A stretch of 64,000 nt of DNA from Bacteroides pyogenes_A (GTDB lineage: Bacteria > Bacteroidota > Bacteroidia > Bacteroidales > Bacteroidaceae), in NCBI RefSeq assembly GCF_048595595.1, contig NZ_CP184347.1. One strand, written 5' to 3'. This document shows positions 1 through 8,126 of this stretch, one piece after another. Below the pieces are notes generated by a model. It had not been told where the DNA came from, did not search any database, and saw only the letters and a list, made by a program, of their open reading frames with translations. How positions within the stretch are numbered: position 1 is the first letter of the stretch; each line of letters begins with the position of its first letter. A program made the position numbers and the translations under genes.

Positions 1-4
1 AAGG

Positions 5-12
5 CAAAGATA
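5..12 (-). promoter_or_regulatory. candidate -7 box for a gene beyond the left edge
   Basis: Reads TATCTTTG on the minus strand, matching the Bacteroides -7 consensus TAnnTTTG. It points off the left edge, so its gene lies outside the window. Motif only. Confidence 0.35.
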
Positions 13-92
13 CAATAGAAAAATGAAAATGGAGGCAAACTGTTTGAAGAATGTTGTGGAGTGTCGGTCCGGAGATTGCTTGCCACGGATAG

Positions 93-1415
93 TTACGCGT
101 CGGTTGTACTTAAGATCCGTTTTCCGAGTACGGTTTGTACAATGCCTCGTGCCGAGAGGTAGATAATAAAGGCAAGCCATAGGGCATCGTTTCCCATATA
201 AGAATTGAAAGCGTAATATACGGCGAAGAAACTACCGGTGGCAATCAGCATTGAATAAAGCATGCCGCGCGTAGCGGTAGCACCGATGAAGATTCCGTCC
301 CATAAGAAAGCTGCGAATCCTGCTATGGGAATGATGATGGCCCAATAAGAGTACTCTCCGGCCGCATCAATCACCGACCGTTCGTTGGTGAGTAACTCTA
401 AAAGGAGGTTTGCGCCGATGGCATACAGCAGGGTGAAGCTCGAAGAAAGTCCGATGCCCCAGCGGAAGAGTTGCCGGACAGTATTCCGAAGTGCAGTCCG
501 GTTGTGCGCGCCGATATGTCGCCCCGCCAACGCTTCACCCGCATAGGCAAATCCGTCCATGACGTAAGAGAAGAGAGTGAATAGCTGCATAAGCAATGTG
601 TTGACTGCCAATATGATTTCTCCTTGTGCTGCTCCCACCGATGTGAAAAACAGGGTGACGATGACCAGGCAGAGGGTTCGGAGAAAAATATCCCGGTTTA
701 CCTGAAAGAAACGGTACATGGCCTGCTTACGTATCACTTCCTTCCAATATATTTGTTTGCAATGGATGCGGTAGTAACGCAGGCAAAGCCAGATAGCCAT
801 AAGGAACCCTGCATATTGGGCAATAACCGTTCCGGCAGCTGCCCCCTCTACTTTCATGTGAAGCAGATAAACGAAACAAAGACTGGCGAAGATGTTGATA
901 ATGTTTTGAGTGATGGCGATGTACATGGGAAACCTCGAATTCTGCATGCCGATAAACCAGCCCGCGAAGCCGTAAAGCCCCAGTGTGGCAGGAGCTCCCC
1001 AAATGCAAATATGGAAATAGACTGTAGCCAGATTCTTCACTTCCTCAGTAGTTTGTATCAGTATGAACGCTATTTTCAATATTGGGTATTGAAAGACAAT
1101 CAGGAGGAAAGAAATAAACATTCCCACACCGACAGCACGTAGCAGCAGATGGATAGTCTCGTTCAAATCGTGCTGTCCGTATGCCTGTGAAGTCATTCCG
1201 CTTGTACCCATACGCAGAAATCCGAAAATCCAGTAAATGATATTGAACAGCATACCTCCTACCGCAATAGCTCCGATATAAGCCGGAGCGCCCAGATGTC
1301 CTACGATAGCGACATCGATAAGTCCTAAAAGAGGTACGGTAATATTGGAAACGATTGAGGGGAGTGCAATCTGTAAAATTTGCCTGTTTATGGTAGTTTG
1401 TCTTTTTTCTGTCAT
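93..1415 (-). CDS. MATE family efflux transporter
   Basis: Integral inner-membrane exporter of the MATE/DinF superfamily, which usually extrudes cationic compounds in exchange for Na+ or H+. The protein is about 440 residues with roughly a dozen hydrophobic segments. The N-terminal half carries the family pattern of IALPSIVSNI followed by GLIDVAIVGHLGAPAYIGAIAVGG. The reading frame is open 18 codons further upstream, but I start at the Met of MTEKRQ because a -7 box at 1459-1466 would place transcription initiation inside the longer version. It is transcribed divergently from the gene at 1535. The substrate cannot be told from sequence; the protein is closer to the DinF-like branch than to NorM by general look. 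Confidence 0.9.
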   Translation of the reverse strand: MTEKRQTTINRQILQIALPSIVSNITVPLLGLIDVAIVGHLGAPAYIGAIAVGGMLFNIIYWIFGFLRMGTSGMTSQAYGQHDLNETIHLLLRAVGVGMFISFLLIVFQYPILKIAFILIQTTEEVKNLATVYFHICIWGAPATLGLYGFAGWFIGMQNSRFPMYIAITQNIINIFASLCFVYLLHMKVEGAAAGTVIAQYAGFLMAIWLCLRYYRIHCKQIYWKEVIRKQAMYRFFQVNRDIFLRTLCLVIVTLFFTSVGAAQGEIILAVNTLLMQLFTLFSYVMDGFAYAGEALAGRHIGAHNRTALRNTVRQLFRWGIGLSSSFTLLYAIGANLLLELLTNERSVIDAAGEYSYWAIIIPIAGFAAFLWDGIFIGATATRGMLYSMLIATGSFFAVYYAFNSYMGNDALWLAFIIYLSARGIVQTVLGKRILSTTDA

Positions 1416-1458
1416 CTTATTGCAACGCTTTTCGGGTGGAGATTGTTCTTTTCGCAGG

Positions 1459-1466
1459 CAAAGGTA
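1459..1466 (-). promoter_or_regulatory. -7 box for the MATE gene
   Basis: TACCTTTG on the minus strand, about 45 bases before the MATE start. It lies back to back with the plus-strand box at 1487, forming a compact divergent promoter region. Confidence 0.55.
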
Positions 1467-1486
1467 CATTTTTTATGTTTTTATTG

Positions 1487-1494
1487 TATCTTTG
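1487..1494 (+). promoter_or_regulatory. -7 box for the gene at 1535
   Basis: TATCTTTG, a full match to the Bacteroides TAnnTTTG element, 40 bases upstream of the start codon. Confidence 0.6.
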
Positions 1495-1534
1495 TAGCAA
1501 TCAAAGAATTAATAAAATAAGATAGAATAAAAGT

Positions 1535-2200
1535 ATGGGAAACGAAGATTTTAACCTTGCGAAACTCTCGATGAATGAGTTGGCAGAACTTGTAGAGCAA
1601 CACCTTCAGGCAATAGATACATGTGAGCCTCCTCTTGATTTAAGTGCATTCCCCATTATTGAGAAATATCTCAAGACATTGCGTACTCGGGCGGGTGAAC
1701 TGAAAGAAGCTCTTGCCGCAATTCCCAAAGACAGTGTGTCGGAAAGTATCTTGCTCGCCGATCGTGCACGCGATAAGGCCCTCTCGGTCTTTCGCAGGAA
1801 GATGCAAATGTTTGAACTCACTACAGACCCCAATGAAGAAGCGGCCTACAAACAGTTGAACGAGATGTGGAGCAAGTATGAAACGCTGGCTTATATGAAC
1901 TTTCAGGTGGAAACGGAGGGAATAGATGAATTGGTCTTCAATCTCACTACTTCCCGTTTTTCTTCGCAAGTAGCAACATTGAATTTGGAACCGGAAGTGG
2001 AGCAGATGCGCACGGACAATGAAAATTTCAAGCGGGTATTTGGGCAAGACCCGGAGCGGAGTGAAGCAAAGATCTCTTATGATGCACGGGAACTCTACCA
2101 TACTTTGATTGAAAATTACAAACGCTACCGTGAATATCTGCATACATCGCTCGAGGCGCATAACGAACCTGTGGTGAAAAGAATCGTAGGATTGCTGTAA
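1535..2200 (+). CDS. DUF6261-like helical protein of unknown function
   Basis: 221 residues, soluble, no signal peptide or membrane segment, almost entirely predicted alpha-helical and rich in Glu and Lys. The central stretch ADRARDKALSVFRRKM resembles the helical core of the Bacteroides DUF6261 family, whose members are about this length and have no assigned function. The start is the first Met, 40 bases after a good -7 box. It appears monocistronic: the next gene has its own promoter. Assignment to DUF6261 is from memory of family appearance and should be treated as tentative. Confidence 0.65.
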   Translation: MGNEDFNLAKLSMNELAELVEQHLQAIDTCEPPLDLSAFPIIEKYLKTLRTRAGELKEALAAIPKDSVSESILLADRARDKALSVFRRKMQMFELTTDPNEEAAYKQLNEMWSKYETLAYMNFQVETEGIDELVFNLTTSRFSSQVATLNLEPEVEQMRTDNENFKRVFGQDPERSEAKISYDARELYHTLIENYKRYREYLHTSLEAHNEPVVKRIVGLL

Positions 2201-2261
2201 TTTTCGGATACTTATAACATCTTTTTATTATTCAAACAGTTGTTTATTCATAAGAAAACAG

Positions 2262-2269
2262 TATATTTG
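2262..2269 (+). promoter_or_regulatory. -7 box for lipoprotein gene at 2293
   Basis: TATATTTG, with a TTGTTT stretch about 20 bases upstream that could serve as the -33 element; 23 bases before the start codon. Confidence 0.6.
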
Positions 2270-2292
2270 CTTGTACACTAAACTATTAACTT

Positions 2293-2745
2293 ATGGAAAC
2301 ATCTATGCGAAAAAAAAGAGTTGGCTTAAGGACGCGGATTAAATCTCTGTTCCCTGCCATTATTTTGTTGTGTGGACTTACGATTCTTTCGATTTCCTGC
2401 AACGATGACGATGATTCTCCTCTTCCTCCCGCAGTAGAGAAAGTTGTGTTGGTATTCGGAGTGGATCAGGGTGAAGGTGGGCTTTCGGCTATACCGGTTC
2501 CGGAAGATAAGGTCTCAGGGACGGTTAAACAATTGGAATCTCCGGCGGAAATTGTGAAAGGCACAAAAGTGCATTTTATTGCCAGTCATTCCAAGTCGTG
2601 GACAATCAAGTATTGGAAGATTAATGGAGTCCTCATTCGTTCGGTAGAACCGGAGCAGATTTTTCTTATCAACGAGCATAAGGATGTTCGGGTTGCTTTC
2701 AAGCCATGGAATGAAATTCAGCCATTAGAGTCTGCTGCCGAATAA
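2293..2745 (+). CDS. small lipoprotein with one InlB B-repeat-like domain
   Basis: 150 residues. A basic N-terminus (KKRVGLRTRIK) precedes a hydrophobic segment and a lipobox ending SISC, followed by the acidic NDDDD run common after the lipid-modified Cys of exported Bacteroides lipoproteins. This suggests display on the outer membrane, possibly the cell surface. The mature part, roughly residues 50-140, has the pattern of the divergent InlB B-repeat domain: WTIKYWKINGV, then a terminal VRVAFKPW strand. An in-frame Met at residue 5 is an alternative start. No enzymatic motif is visible. A single transcript is likely, bounded by the promoter at 2262 and the hairpin at 2763. Confidence 0.75.
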   Translation: METSMRKKRVGLRTRIKSLFPAIILLCGLTILSISCNDDDDSPLPPAVEKVVLVFGVDQGEGGLSAIPVPEDKVSGTVKQLESPAEIVKGTKVHFIASHSKSWTIKYWKINGVLIRSVEPEQIFLINEHKDVRVAFKPWNEIQPLESAAE

Positions 2746-2762
2746 ATGGAATAAGTTTAAAT

Positions 2763-2797
2763 AGACTGAAATCTAAATATCCGTTTCAGTCTTTTCT
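2763..2797 (+). terminator. rho-independent terminator
   Basis: A 9-bp perfect stem, AGACTGAAA pairing with TTTCAGTCT, followed by TTTTC, 18 bases after the lipoprotein stop. Confidence 0.65.
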
Positions 2798-2900
2798 GAA
2801 AAAATGCAGATTTGCACTAAAAGGGCGGGTTATCTCTGTCGTGAGAAGTGCATATCTGCGTTTTTTGCATTCTTTGTTTTCAGTTTTATATTTTGTTTTT

Positions 2901-2908
2901 TATCTTTG
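2901..2908 (+). promoter_or_regulatory. -7 box for TPR gene
   Basis: TATCTTTG. It lies downstream of the first possible start (2841) of the TPR reading frame, which supports the later start at 2943. Confidence 0.6.
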
Positions 2909-2942
2909 CATATTTCAAAATCAAGTAGCTATATATCGGATT

Positions 2943-3626
2943 ATGAAGACCTTGACTTTCATTCTTTTTTCTCTGTTTTCGGTGCCTGTAATGGTAGGGG
3001 CACAGTCTGTCGATGAGATGCTGTCTAAAGTATCTGCTGCTATTGAAGCAGAACAACAGAGACAGGCAATCAGTTATTTTCGTCAGGCTGTCAAACTTAA
3101 AATAGAACGGTCGGAGATGTTCTATTGGACAAATGTGGATAAGAACAATGCTATGGCTTCGAAGTTGGCTCATGAGTTGGCTGAAGGATATAAAAAGAAT
3201 CGAAATTACGATAAGGCCTATTTATTCTATAGAGAATTATTGCAGAAACAGCCTGATAATGTAAACTACTTGGAGAGTTGTGCTGAAATGCAAGTAGGGC
3301 GTGGGCATGAGAAAGAAGCAGTCAGAATATACGAACAAATATTGCAGTTGGATGCCGATAATCTGGCTGCGAATATATTTTTAGGTAATTATTATTACTT
3401 GATGGCAGAAAAAGAAAAAGAGCAATTGGAAAATGAGTATAAAAAACTTTCTGCTCCTACAAGAATGCAGTATGCCAGTTACCGTAACAAGATGTCACAG
3501 CTTTTTTTAAATGGCTATCAGCGCGCCCGCGTTTCTTTGCAAAAAGTAGTATCAAAGTTTTCGTCTACGGAGGCGCGGAGAACATTAGATAAAATCTCTG
3601 TTATAGAAAAAGAGGTGAACCGATGA
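2943..3626 (+). CDS. exported tetratricopeptide-repeat protein
   Basis: 227 residues from the Met that opens a clear signal peptide (MKTLTFILFSLFSVP, cleavage probably after VGA in VGAQS). The mature protein holds helical TPR-like pairs, best seen at NYDKAYLFYRELLQKQPDN and EKEAVRIYEQILQLDADN, with the Pro/Asp-Asn turn at each repeat end. TPRs usually mediate protein-protein contacts; periplasmic or outer-membrane location is inferred. The longer frame from 2841 is rejected because the -7 box at 2901 sits inside it. No partner is evident nearby. Confidence 0.75.
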   Translation: MKTLTFILFSLFSVPVMVGAQSVDEMLSKVSAAIEAEQQRQAISYFRQAVKLKIERSEMFYWTNVDKNNAMASKLAHELAEGYKKNRNYDKAYLFYRELLQKQPDNVNYLESCAEMQVGRGHEKEAVRIYEQILQLDADNLAANIFLGNYYYLMAEKEKEQLENEYKKLSAPTRMQYASYRNKMSQLFLNGYQRARVSLQKVVSKFSSTEARRTLDKISVIEKEVNR

Positions 3627-3651
3627 TATTTGTGGTTCATCTCTTTTTTTT
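3611..3651 (+). terminator. rho-independent terminator overlapping a stop codon
   Basis: An 11-bp stem, AGAGGTGAACC with GGTTCATCTCT (one G-U pair), followed by eight T. The left arm contains the last codons of the TPR gene. On the minus strand it may also serve the S41 gene ending at 3656. Confidence 0.75.
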
Positions 3652-3655
3652 AAAT

Positions 3656-5389
3656 TTATTTTATCATTCCGATCTGTCGGGTTTCAGGAACCGGCAGTGT
3701 TGTCAGTCTCGGTTGCTCTATTGCTGACCGTGTGCTGCCATCCATCCTAAAGGTTTTCCCTGTGATAAGACTGATAGCTTTTCCGTATAATGGTTCGTCT
3801 TCAGCACCGAATTCTTTGTATCCTTCAAACTCTCTGCCTCGAGGATTGTTCTCATCTATAATATGGCCGGGGTCAAATCCGTTCTCATAGGCTCCAAAGT
3901 CTTTGGCATTATAGGATTGAAAAGTGATAGGGAAGAATTCGTAGGTTCCCGCTTTAGTTGTGAACTCGGTTCCTTCCATTCCTACGTTTTTGCCGTTTGT
4001 CCGCTCACCGATGAGGATGACTTCTATGCCTATACCTCTTAATGAATTAATCACAAGCTCACTGGCTGAGGCTGTCTGTCCGCTCACAAGGCAATAGACC
4101 TTGGATAAGTTCACCGCTCCTTCAGCAAGCGAAGTGTTCAGATTTTCGTATGTGGAGTATAAAAACGGATCTGTTCTCTTTTTGTTACCGATTGCTTTCA
4201 TTCGCTCTTCATTGTATCGGTATGAAGCAAATACCTTTCCTTCGTATGCGCTTCCGGCAATGCAACTGGAGATTAATTGAGCGGATATTACATGCCCTCC
4301 TCCATTGTAGCGAAGGTCAAGAATGAGGTTCGTAATGTTTTCTTTCTTGAATTTCTTGAATACATCGAATAGTTCCTGATCGAATCCGGCATCGAATTTG
4401 CTATATACCAAATACCCGATTCTATGCGAATGGATATTCTTTACATGACTGTAAATAACCGGATTCACTTCTATCGGTCCGGAGTTGATATTATAAACTC
4501 TTCCGTCTTTATCGGTCACTTGTTGTGTAGACCGGGAATCACCGACCATCAAACTGCTATGTATCTTCTCCCATTTTTCTATAGAAATCGACTCTCCACC
4601 GACTTTATGTATTTCCATTCCTCGCTTCAAGCCGGCCTTATCTGCGGATGAACCGGGATGTACTCCTTGTATCACAAAGAACCCTTTTGATGAAGAGAGC
4701 TCTTGCACAGGTTGCAGTCCGACAAAGCCATAGCTGTATTCTTTCTCTTTTTCTATCTTCTCCTTTCCTGCCCGGGTATTCGAGCGTAAATCCGGATCAA
4801 GCTTACGTATATAGGAGTATAATGAATAATAAATCTTTCCGTCAATTCCTTGATAAACTTTCTTATCTAAATTGTTCGTTCGCATGCTTACGAGTGTTTG
4901 CTTTACAAACTTATCGTAGGCTAAGGTAAAATCAGGAGTAAGAGTTTTATACTCTTCATTCCATAAATACTTTTCTTTTAGATAGTTATTCACAAGATCA
5001 TTTATTTCCCTGTCTTTATCCTCTTCATTAATCTTTATTTTGACTTTAAAACTGCTTTTGGTGCTATAACCGCTTACGCGAATGGTAATGATTGCTTCTT
5101 TATCCGATGAGTTGTGCGTTCTTATGATTAGCGTGTTTTTTCCTGCTCCTCCGGAGTTTTTATTGAGTGACACTAATGCAGTGGAGCTGCTTTGAGCAAT
5201 CCAACTGGCCTTTGCCGTAAAGGCAACAGTTTTCTCTTTTCCCGCGGGGATTGTATATGTTTGGCCTTCGACCCATTCCTGCTCTGTAATTCCGTTGCCT
5301 TGCAGTGTTTCATCATCTTTACAGGAGATTAGAATAACTGTCAGCAAGGTAAGCAAAATGCCGGATAATTTATAAGATATTGTTGTCAT
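3656..5389 (-). CDS. S41 family (C-terminal processing) peptidase lipoprotein
   Basis: About 577 residues from MTTISYK. An N-terminal lipoprotein signal ends in LISC followed by KDDE. After this comes a BACON-like beta domain (about residues 35-120), an alpha-helical linker, a PDZ domain (GFFVIQGVHPGSSADKAGL) and the S41 catalytic core. Catalytic Ser lies in GQTASASE and catalytic Lys in GERTNGKNVG, the normal Ser/Lys arrangement of the family. The lipid anchor suggests the periplasmic face of a membrane or the cell surface. An upstream Met at 5416 exists, but the -7 box at 5427 and the better signal favour 5389. The substrate is unknown. It is convergent with the TPR gene. Confidence 0.85.
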   Translation of the reverse strand: MTTISYKLSGILLTLLTVILISCKDDETLQGNGITEQEWVEGQTYTIPAGKEKTVAFTAKASWIAQSSSTALVSLNKNSGGAGKNTLIIRTHNSSDKEAIITIRVSGYSTKSSFKVKIKINEEDKDREINDLVNNYLKEKYLWNEEYKTLTPDFTLAYDKFVKQTLVSMRTNNLDKKVYQGIDGKIYYSLYSYIRKLDPDLRSNTRAGKEKIEKEKEYSYGFVGLQPVQELSSSKGFFVIQGVHPGSSADKAGLKRGMEIHKVGGESISIEKWEKIHSSLMVGDSRSTQQVTDKDGRVYNINSGPIEVNPVIYSHVKNIHSHRIGYLVYSKFDAGFDQELFDVFKKFKKENITNLILDLRYNGGGHVISAQLISSCIAGSAYEGKVFASYRYNEERMKAIGNKKRTDPFLYSTYENLNTSLAEGAVNLSKVYCLVSGQTASASELVINSLRGIGIEVILIGERTNGKNVGMEGTEFTTKAGTYEFFPITFQSYNAKDFGAYENGFDPGHIIDENNPRGREFEGYKEFGAEDEPLYGKAISLITGKTFRMDGSTRSAIEQPRLTTLPVPETRQIGMIK

Positions 5390-5426
5390 TGGGTTAAAAC
5401 AATTTTTAGATAACAAAAATAATTGC

Positions 5427-5434
5427 CAAAGATA
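5427..5434 (-). promoter_or_regulatory. -7 box for S41 peptidase
   Basis: TATCTTTG on the minus strand, about 38 bases before the start. A second match, TATTTTTG at 5414-5421, lies just downstream. Confidence 0.5.
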
Positions 5435-5460
5435 ATGCTTAATTTGATAGTTGTATGATG

Positions 5461-6219
5461 TTATATTGATAAATATTCTACTTCCTTAAACATATATCCT
5501 CTCTTTGTTAAGTTTTTATCTTCCAGAATCAGCTTTCCTTGAGGTTCTACGTTTATTATTCGTGCACAAAACTCTCCAGTAGCATCTTTGTACGGATAGA
5601 AACCTTCTTTTCTGAAAAGCGCTTCTCTATAACGCTTCTCGATTGAGTCGACATTATTCATGCATAGCTTCCGGTAGTAAGACTGAATCCGGAGCATGAT
5701 GTTTCTCAATATGTCAATGGTCTCGTATTGTTTTTTTGTAATTTGGAATAATGAAACAGGATTTGGGGCAGAACTGTGGAAAGCCTCTTGGTTCACATTG
5801 AGCCCAACACCTACAATGCTTCGGCAGAGGTTTTGTCCCATCAGATCATGTTCGATAAGAATGCCTGCTATTTTTTTGTTTTCCCAATAGATGTCGTTCG
5901 GCCATTTGATGGAAAAACCCTCCGTATAAGTATCCAATTCTTCTTTTATGGCTAAAGATACAATCTGGGAGATAAGGAACTGTCGGTTCGCTTCAAGGAA
6001 GTCAGGGAAGATGACAAAACTGAATAATAAGTTTTTTGAATCATCCGATTCCCATGAATTACCCCGCTGTCCCCTTCCTGAGGTTTGGAAATCGGACAGA
6101 ACGGTAGTCCATGCCTCTACGCTTTGCCGATTGCATAGTTGTTGAATCCATGTATTCGTAGATATAGTTTTACTGAGATGTATTAACGGCATAGGGAGCG
6201 ATTCATGCGATGGAATCAT
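5461..6219 (-). CDS. birA: biotin--[acetyl-CoA-carboxylase] ligase
   Basis: Cytosolic enzyme that activates biotin with ATP and transfers it to the acceptor lysine of biotin-dependent carboxylases. Visible motifs are the adenylate-binding loop GRGQRG (residues 48-53), KWPNDIYW (105-112) and KKIAGILIE (115-123). The protein is 252 residues and lacks the N-terminal helix-turn-helix, so it is the monofunctional ligase and not a biotin repressor. As drawn it overlaps the end of the upstream gene by 17 bases; an alternative Met at 6192 (MPLIHLSK) would remove the overlap. It is the last gene of a yraN-mmcQ-birA unit. Confidence 0.93.
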   Translation of the reverse strand: MIPSHESLPMPLIHLSKTISTNTWIQQLCNRQSVEAWTTVLSDFQTSGRGQRGNSWESDDSKNLLFSFVIFPDFLEANRQFLISQIVSLAIKEELDTYTEGFSIKWPNDIYWENKKIAGILIEHDLMGQNLCRSIVGVGLNVNQEAFHSSAPNPVSLFQITKKQYETIDILRNIMLRIQSYYRKLCMNNVDSIEKRYREALFRKEGFYPYKDATGEFCARIINVEPQGKLILEDKNLTKRGYMFKEVEYLSI

Positions 6220-6559
6220 ATTCGGTACGCAATTTTTTGGTGAATTTCTTTATTACTTCTTCGTATGAGTGATCTATCAGTTCTTTCAGCAGTACGTCGC
6301 TTACATCTTTATCTAATCGGACGTTGTTCCAATGTCTCTTATTGAAATGATAGGCACCCTCAATCCCTTCGTAGTGCTCGCGTAAATTAATGGCACGTTC
6401 CGGATCACATTTGAGAGACACTGAATTAGCTTCTTCGAGATCGATAAGAGCAAACATTTTGTTCATTACTTTCATAACCAAAGAGGTCTCGTCAAATGGA
6501 AAAGATTCGGTTACGCCTTTTTTTCTCAGGCAATATTCTCTGACAGATTCTATGTTCAT
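6203..6559 (-). CDS. MmcQ/YjbR family protein
   Basis: 118 residues. The N-terminus NIESVREYCLRKKGVTESFPFDE is the hallmark of the MmcQ/YjbR family, followed by KVMNKMFALIDLE and the terminal YNNVRLD-like segment (here WNNVRLDKDVSDVLLKELIDHSYE). Family structures show a CyaY-like fold and double-wing DNA binding has been proposed; no biochemical role is established. It sits 17 bases after yraN and overlaps birA, so co-transcription is very likely. Confidence 0.88.
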   Translation of the reverse strand: MNIESVREYCLRKKGVTESFPFDETSLVMKVMNKMFALIDLEEANSVSLKCDPERAINLREHYEGIEGAYHFNKRHWNNVRLDKDVSDVLLKELIDHSYEEVIKKFTKKLRTEYDSIA

Positions 6560-6576
6560 AAATGTTTCTTAACGTT

Positions 6577-6942
6577 TTAGAATAAAGGTGGATAAAAAGC
6601 TTCTTCTATGTGTTCTATTTTGAAGTTTGCTTTATCACCTATTAGAGTTATTATATCGAATTGTACCGGAACGTCGATTTGAAACAATTTCATATATGTG
6701 TCAGTGGCGCGTACAGTCCGCCTTATTTTTAATGCACCCACTGCATCTTGAGGAAGAGCGAACTGTGTGTCTTTGCGGGTTTTCACTTCCACAACGATCA
6801 GTTTGTTATTCTTTTCTGCTACAATGTCTAATTCCAAATGCCCTCTTCTCCAGTTGCGGTGAAGAATAACATAGCCTTTCTTTCTCAGGTAAAGGGTTGC
6901 AGCGTCCTCTCCTGCTTTCCCCAAATCATTATGTGCTGCCAT
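6577..6942 (-). CDS. YraN family (UPF0102) endonuclease-like protein
   Basis: 121 residues with the family signature GKAGEDAATLYLRKKGY at the start, then ELDIVAEKNNKLIVVEVKTR, which carries the D-ExK pattern of the restriction-endonuclease fold (catalytic Asp and Glu-x-Lys). A role in DNA metabolism is presumed from the fold; the physiological function is unknown. First gene of the yraN-mmcQ-birA unit, with a -7 box 61 bases upstream. Confidence 0.9.
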   Translation of the reverse strand: MAAHNDLGKAGEDAATLYLRKKGYVILHRNWRRGHLELDIVAEKNNKLIVVEVKTRKDTQFALPQDAVGALKIRRTVRATDTYMKLFQIDVPVQFDIITLIGDKANFKIEHIEEAFYPPLF

Positions 6943-7002
6943 GATTGAATATTTATTCTGTATCTTTTATATATAAATGGCTATAATTTAGACTCATCAT
7001 TG

Positions 7003-7010
7003 CAAATTTA
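7003..7010 (-). promoter_or_regulatory. -7 box for yraN-mmcQ-birA
   Basis: TAAATTTG on the minus strand, 61 bases before the yraN start and back to back with the plus-strand box at 7045. Confidence 0.5.
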
Positions 7011-7044
7011 CTGTTTTTATTCTTTGTTTTTTAAGAAGTAAAAG

Positions 7045-7052
7045 TAATTTTG
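7045..7052 (+). promoter_or_regulatory. promoter for the gene at 7061 and tadA
   Basis: TAATTTTG with TTTG at 7023-7026 as -33 element, 18 bases apart. Only about 10 bases separate the box from the ATG, so the leader is very short. Confidence 0.55.
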
Positions 7053-7060
7053 CAGAAGAT

Positions 7061-7294
7061 ATGAAAAAAAAGAGTCGAAGAAGCCCCAATTTATATCCGG
7101 AGTGTGTCAAACGCGAACGCCGTATGAGTATTTTGCTGAGTGAAGATGAACAATTAATCGTTGATCGCTATTTGGCAAAATATAAGATAACAAATAAATC
7201 GCGTTGGCTGCGCGAAACGATTTTGATGTTCATCCACAGAAATATGGAAGAAGATTATCCGACTCTTTTTGGTGAACATGATATGAGACGTTAA
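7061..7294 (+). CDS. small basic protein, ribbon-helix-helix-like
   Basis: 77 residues. A basic start (MKKKSRRSP) leads to RRMSILLSEDEQLIVDRYLAKYKITNKSRWLRETILMFI, a beta-strand followed by two helices, the usual layout of ribbon-helix-helix DNA-binding or plasmid-stabilisation type proteins. No toxin partner is present. It ends one base before the tadA start, so it is probably translated together with tadA. A regulatory role is inference only. Confidence 0.6.
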   Translation: MKKKSRRSPNLYPECVKRERRMSILLSEDEQLIVDRYLAKYKITNKSRWLRETILMFIHRNMEEDYPTLFGEHDMRR

Positions 7295-7295
7295 T

Positions 7296-7739
7296 ATGAT
7301 ATTGGATGACGCATATTTTATGAAACAAGCCTTAATAGAGGCCTCGAAAGCTGCTGAAAGAGAGGAGGTTCCTGTGGGGGCTGTGATTGTTTGCAAGGAG
7401 CGGATCATTGCCCGGGCACATAATTTGACTGAAACGTTGAATGATGTGACGGCCCATGCTGAGATGCAAGCTATTACTGCTGCCGCCAACGTACTTGGTG
7501 GAAAATACTTAAATGAATGTACTCTTTACGTAACCATAGAGCCGTGTGTAATGTGTGCGGGAGCTATTGCCTGGGCACAAATGGGGAAACTTGTATTTGG
7601 CGCAGAGGATAAGAAACGCGGATATCAAAAATATGCAGCTCAATCTTTACATCCTAAAACGGAAGTTGTTAAAGGAGTATTGGCAGAGCATTGTACTGCA
7701 TTGATGAAAGACTTTTTTGTCGATAAAAGAAAAAGATAA
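7296..7739 (+). CDS. tadA: nucleoside deaminase, tRNA adenosine(34) deaminase type
   Basis: 147-residue cytidine/deoxycytidylate-deaminase fold protein. The zinc and catalytic residues are His54 and Glu56 in HAEMQAI and Cys84/Cys87 in PCVMC. TadA converts A34 to inosine in tRNA-Arg(ACG); other Bacteroides members of the same subfamily may act on free bases such as guanine, so the substrate is not settled. Starts one base after the preceding gene. Convergent with the DUF4834 gene, only 9 bases apart. Confidence 0.85.
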   Translation: MILDDAYFMKQALIEASKAAEREEVPVGAVIVCKERIIARAHNLTETLNDVTAHAEMQAITAAANVLGGKYLNECTLYVTIEPCVMCAGAIAWAQMGKLVFGAEDKKRGYQKYAAQSLHPKTEVVKGVLAEHCTALMKDFFVDKRKR

Positions 7740-7748
7740 TTTCTTTTA

Positions 7749-8060
7749 TTATGAAGAAGAGTCGTCCTTTATTTCTTCAAAATCCACATACTCACCTTCG
7801 TCTTTGCTGAATATTTTTTTCTGGTTTTGTTTTTCCTCACCATCAGAAAAATCATTCACCTCATAATCGTAATATCCAGAATAAGATTTTGCTTTTTTAT
7901 TTGCATCTTGATGGGTATTTCTCTGTTCAAAGTTTGTATGCTTATGTCGGGATGAATTGCGGCCGAATCCCAAAATAGCTCTTAGAATGGTTATTATGAT
8001 AGATAGTCCGAATAAGAGAACTATAAATAAAAAGAAGAGTAGAAATAAAAGTATACTCAT
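7749..8060 (-). CDS. DUF4834-like small membrane protein
   Basis: 103 residues: one long hydrophobic segment at residues 2-30, then a charged cytosolic tail with KAKSYSGYYDYEVNDF and an acidic end. The topology and tail fit the Bacteroidetes DUF4834 family, function unknown. It follows pssA by 66 bases on the same strand, so it may belong to the phospholipid operon; this association is the only hint of a role. Family name from memory. Confidence 0.65.
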   Translation of the reverse strand: MSILLFLLFFLFIVLLFGLSIIITILRAILGFGRNSSRHKHTNFEQRNTHQDANKKAKSYSGYYDYEVNDFSDGEEKQNQKKIFSKDEGEYVDFEEIKDDSSS

Positions 8061-8126
8061 GAGACTTTAGCTTTGATATAATACACGATATAGTTTATAT
8101 CTACAACATTCGTGCCGGAATTTTGT